A stretch of DNA of 64,000 bases from Corallochytrium limacisporum (Eukaryota > Opisthokonta): contig PDIP01000009.1 in NCBI GenBank assembly GCA_002811645.1, positions 62,001-126,000 on the forward strand. The letters are read 5' to 3'. Both the position numbers and the translations under genes were made by a program. This document shows, piece after piece, positions 63,801-64,000 of the stretch (within the stretch, counting starts at the first letter, position 1; each line of letters opens with the position of its first letter). The notes under the pieces are model-generated. The model was not told the origin of the DNA. It did no database searches and saw nothing but the letters and a program-made list of their open reading frames with translations.

Positions 63801-64000
63801 TTTCCTCTGCGATTGCGGAAAACGCATATGCATTAATTTTACGCCTTCTGCAGGACCTCTACCGTTACATTGATCTCATCAGTAGGGAAGACGAAGACAA
63901 GGACCAGGGTAGGCTTGATCCCTATATGGACTCAGTAAGTGTCCTGAAGGAGCTGGTGCCTTCAGAGCTGAATGAATTGGTCGAGGCTCTTCAGAAGTCT
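60854..64000 (+). CDS. DMXL: Rabconnectin-3/DMXL-Rav1 family protein (V-ATPase assembly), N-terminal part cut by window edge
   Basis: The frame is open for 1049 codons from an ATG at 60854 to the window end. An in-frame TAA three codons upstream fixes the start. The visible part is the double WD40 propeller of this family. The first propeller includes VRVSPDGRLFATVGSYDRHVKVWF, then VNSFSWRTPRA and NVLLTSSIDGYHRLW. A later region has RGHSDTIRQLRLHPSKPLFASIS and INLDGRVTWLEWTGIGDGS. The last part has IYTKWLPSHYYEI, an acidic stretch, and FDLKRYHSHRIPFYHP, the hinge leading to the helical Rav1 core domain that lies beyond the window. Rav1 (yeast RAVE) and DMXL1/2 with WDR7 promote assembly of the V1 and Vo sectors of the vacuolar/lysosomal proton pump. 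All of it is in one exon so far. Confidence 0.9.
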   Translation, partial: MRLQQTVPSAVAVSPQETVRQAGEFGSANVIDGASLEGFPHIAFVTCAGSVVIQREDFVFVQRLSAKELGIHVPNCVRWNKLTGELAVGTGPMLLIFEPRLSSVPARFACSMRVRSSRGPTDDERYEVSPYAVNGNVTWVLTSSVACDSDVQSCDWSPVSGNSLILSTNTELQRLRRHVSGPGRAQRFTVLASMKLPNPAKLVRVSPDGRLFATVGSYDRHVKVWFRPEMRSDLRLGDETGRPRHLESDYMFIYVTHARAVNSFSWRTPRAVLQQSGRQDGDLPSEYPTNVLLTSSIDGYHRLWCESSPIESVNFYLGLILAPASAEESYGSEDGTHAAAFWIDNVAVRHCLNPSSFEPSLDPVKTPGDELENGVRHKTHNPLRQSIGFQTEPTYNGGEKVLRMSSASSTTSMQSYHGHHVPLVDRRSRLQINVVDEEQTIVQSLVHMDGIGTNIVTSGGIMRLNVDFLAVFCTNNTVKVYQIEGLADAPRRMIRKSLLSCEEMLSNGKAYKFAPMVRIYAENSHVHGDHGYGVNKELYVLAVGNDQDLLKYHLGISVKPRFQISKFEFRARLRGHSDTIRQLRLHPSKPLFASISQDELMVWKTFRVPSMAKRKQVIEEVDRWKDSLSIRCCSWSVVSNHILVATEETAYFASVTDSAIEIMKEVPEFAGARAIICIRCIFDSRRGYFVGVFEDRTQVVGMIVRQDEHDVEKVSLEKPAASTLPDLSDPPLCIDGGDIPGLGFNIFLGTKQGQVRQYAWDEDYSMWMLMDVLDDELVRGMEVSRISVAHSNLIAVSYGSSKSSKSEVYIWEAMSSGGEFGVQQRINLDGRVTWLEWTGIGDGSVILGICCNNIVQLFYSSSSGDVISTVHQEWDCLYTIDCREKFETSEHLLICWTHDGSIAVCDHSLVEIYTKWLPSHYYEIDDKQIAMENEDVVEDVEEEDVSSVDFEAQLKADAGMLPSIFDLKRYHSHRIPFYHPTVLSSAIAENAYALILRLLQDLYRYIDLISREDEDKDQGRLDPYMDSVSVLKELVPSELNELVEALQKS

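Overview
The window is nuclear DNA from a eukaryote. It reads best as a unicellular opisthokont-grade protist, holozoan-like (inference, moderate confidence). The support is a combination of families: a full-length Sestrin, a MARK/Par-1 kinase with UBA and KA1 domains, a PHF12-type PHD-PHD co-repressor subunit, a Rabconnectin-3/Rav1 protein, mitochondrial PNPase and a CASD1/RWA-type acetyltransferase. I recognise 15 protein genes, two of them cut by the window edges. Each is open as one uninterrupted reading frame, including one of 3351 codons, so coding introns are rare or absent here. Coding sequence covers about 34 kb of 64 kb.

Layout. 1-2.6 kb: edge-truncated ARM-like membrane protein (-), then the mitoribosomal twin-CX9C protein (+). 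2.6-12.7 kb: giant Csf1/BLTP1 bridge-like lipid-transfer protein (-). 15-17.7 kb: Sestrin (+) facing GPN3 (-). 17.7-24.1 kb: no gene seen. 24.1-31 kb: PHF12-like (-), PNPase (+) facing DRG1 (-). 31-40.7 kb: gene-free and rich in microsatellites and homopolymers. 40.7-44.3 kb: amino-acid transporter (-) and BolA2-like (+). 46.9-48.8 kb: MARK-like kinase (+). 50.2-50.6 kb: chimeric duplicated pseudogene fragment. 51-57.4 kb: CASD1/RWA (+) facing a large LRR-pseudokinase-HECT-like fusion (-). 58.7-60 kb: MFS transporter (+). 60.9-64 kb: start of DMXL/Rav1 (+). Convergent neighbours lie 69-302 bp apart, while divergent neighbours are separated by about 0.8-2.4 kb that hold the homopolymer and CT/GA tracts.

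Functional themes. Several genes touch nutrient and organelle biology: Sestrin (amino-acid input to TORC1), an AAAP amino-acid transporter, DMXL/Rav1 (V-ATPase assembly), Csf1/BLTP1 (contact-site lipid transfer), and PNPase, mS37 and BolA2-like (mitochondria and iron-sulfur). No operon-like co-regulation can be read from the sequence.

Most interesting items: (1) a 1503-residue LRR-pseudokinase-HECT-like protein that has lost the kinase catalytic residues and has Ala where HECT ligases carry the catalytic Cys; (2) a chimeric partial duplicate at 50.2-50.6 kb joining the end of that gene to an inverted piece of its neighbour CASD1/RWA; (3) a Sestrin that keeps the GATOR2-contact Asp pair and part of the leucine pocket but has changes in the pocket and in the peroxidase-site His; (4) composite CT-tract/palindrome/GA-tract structures in the gene-free DNA.
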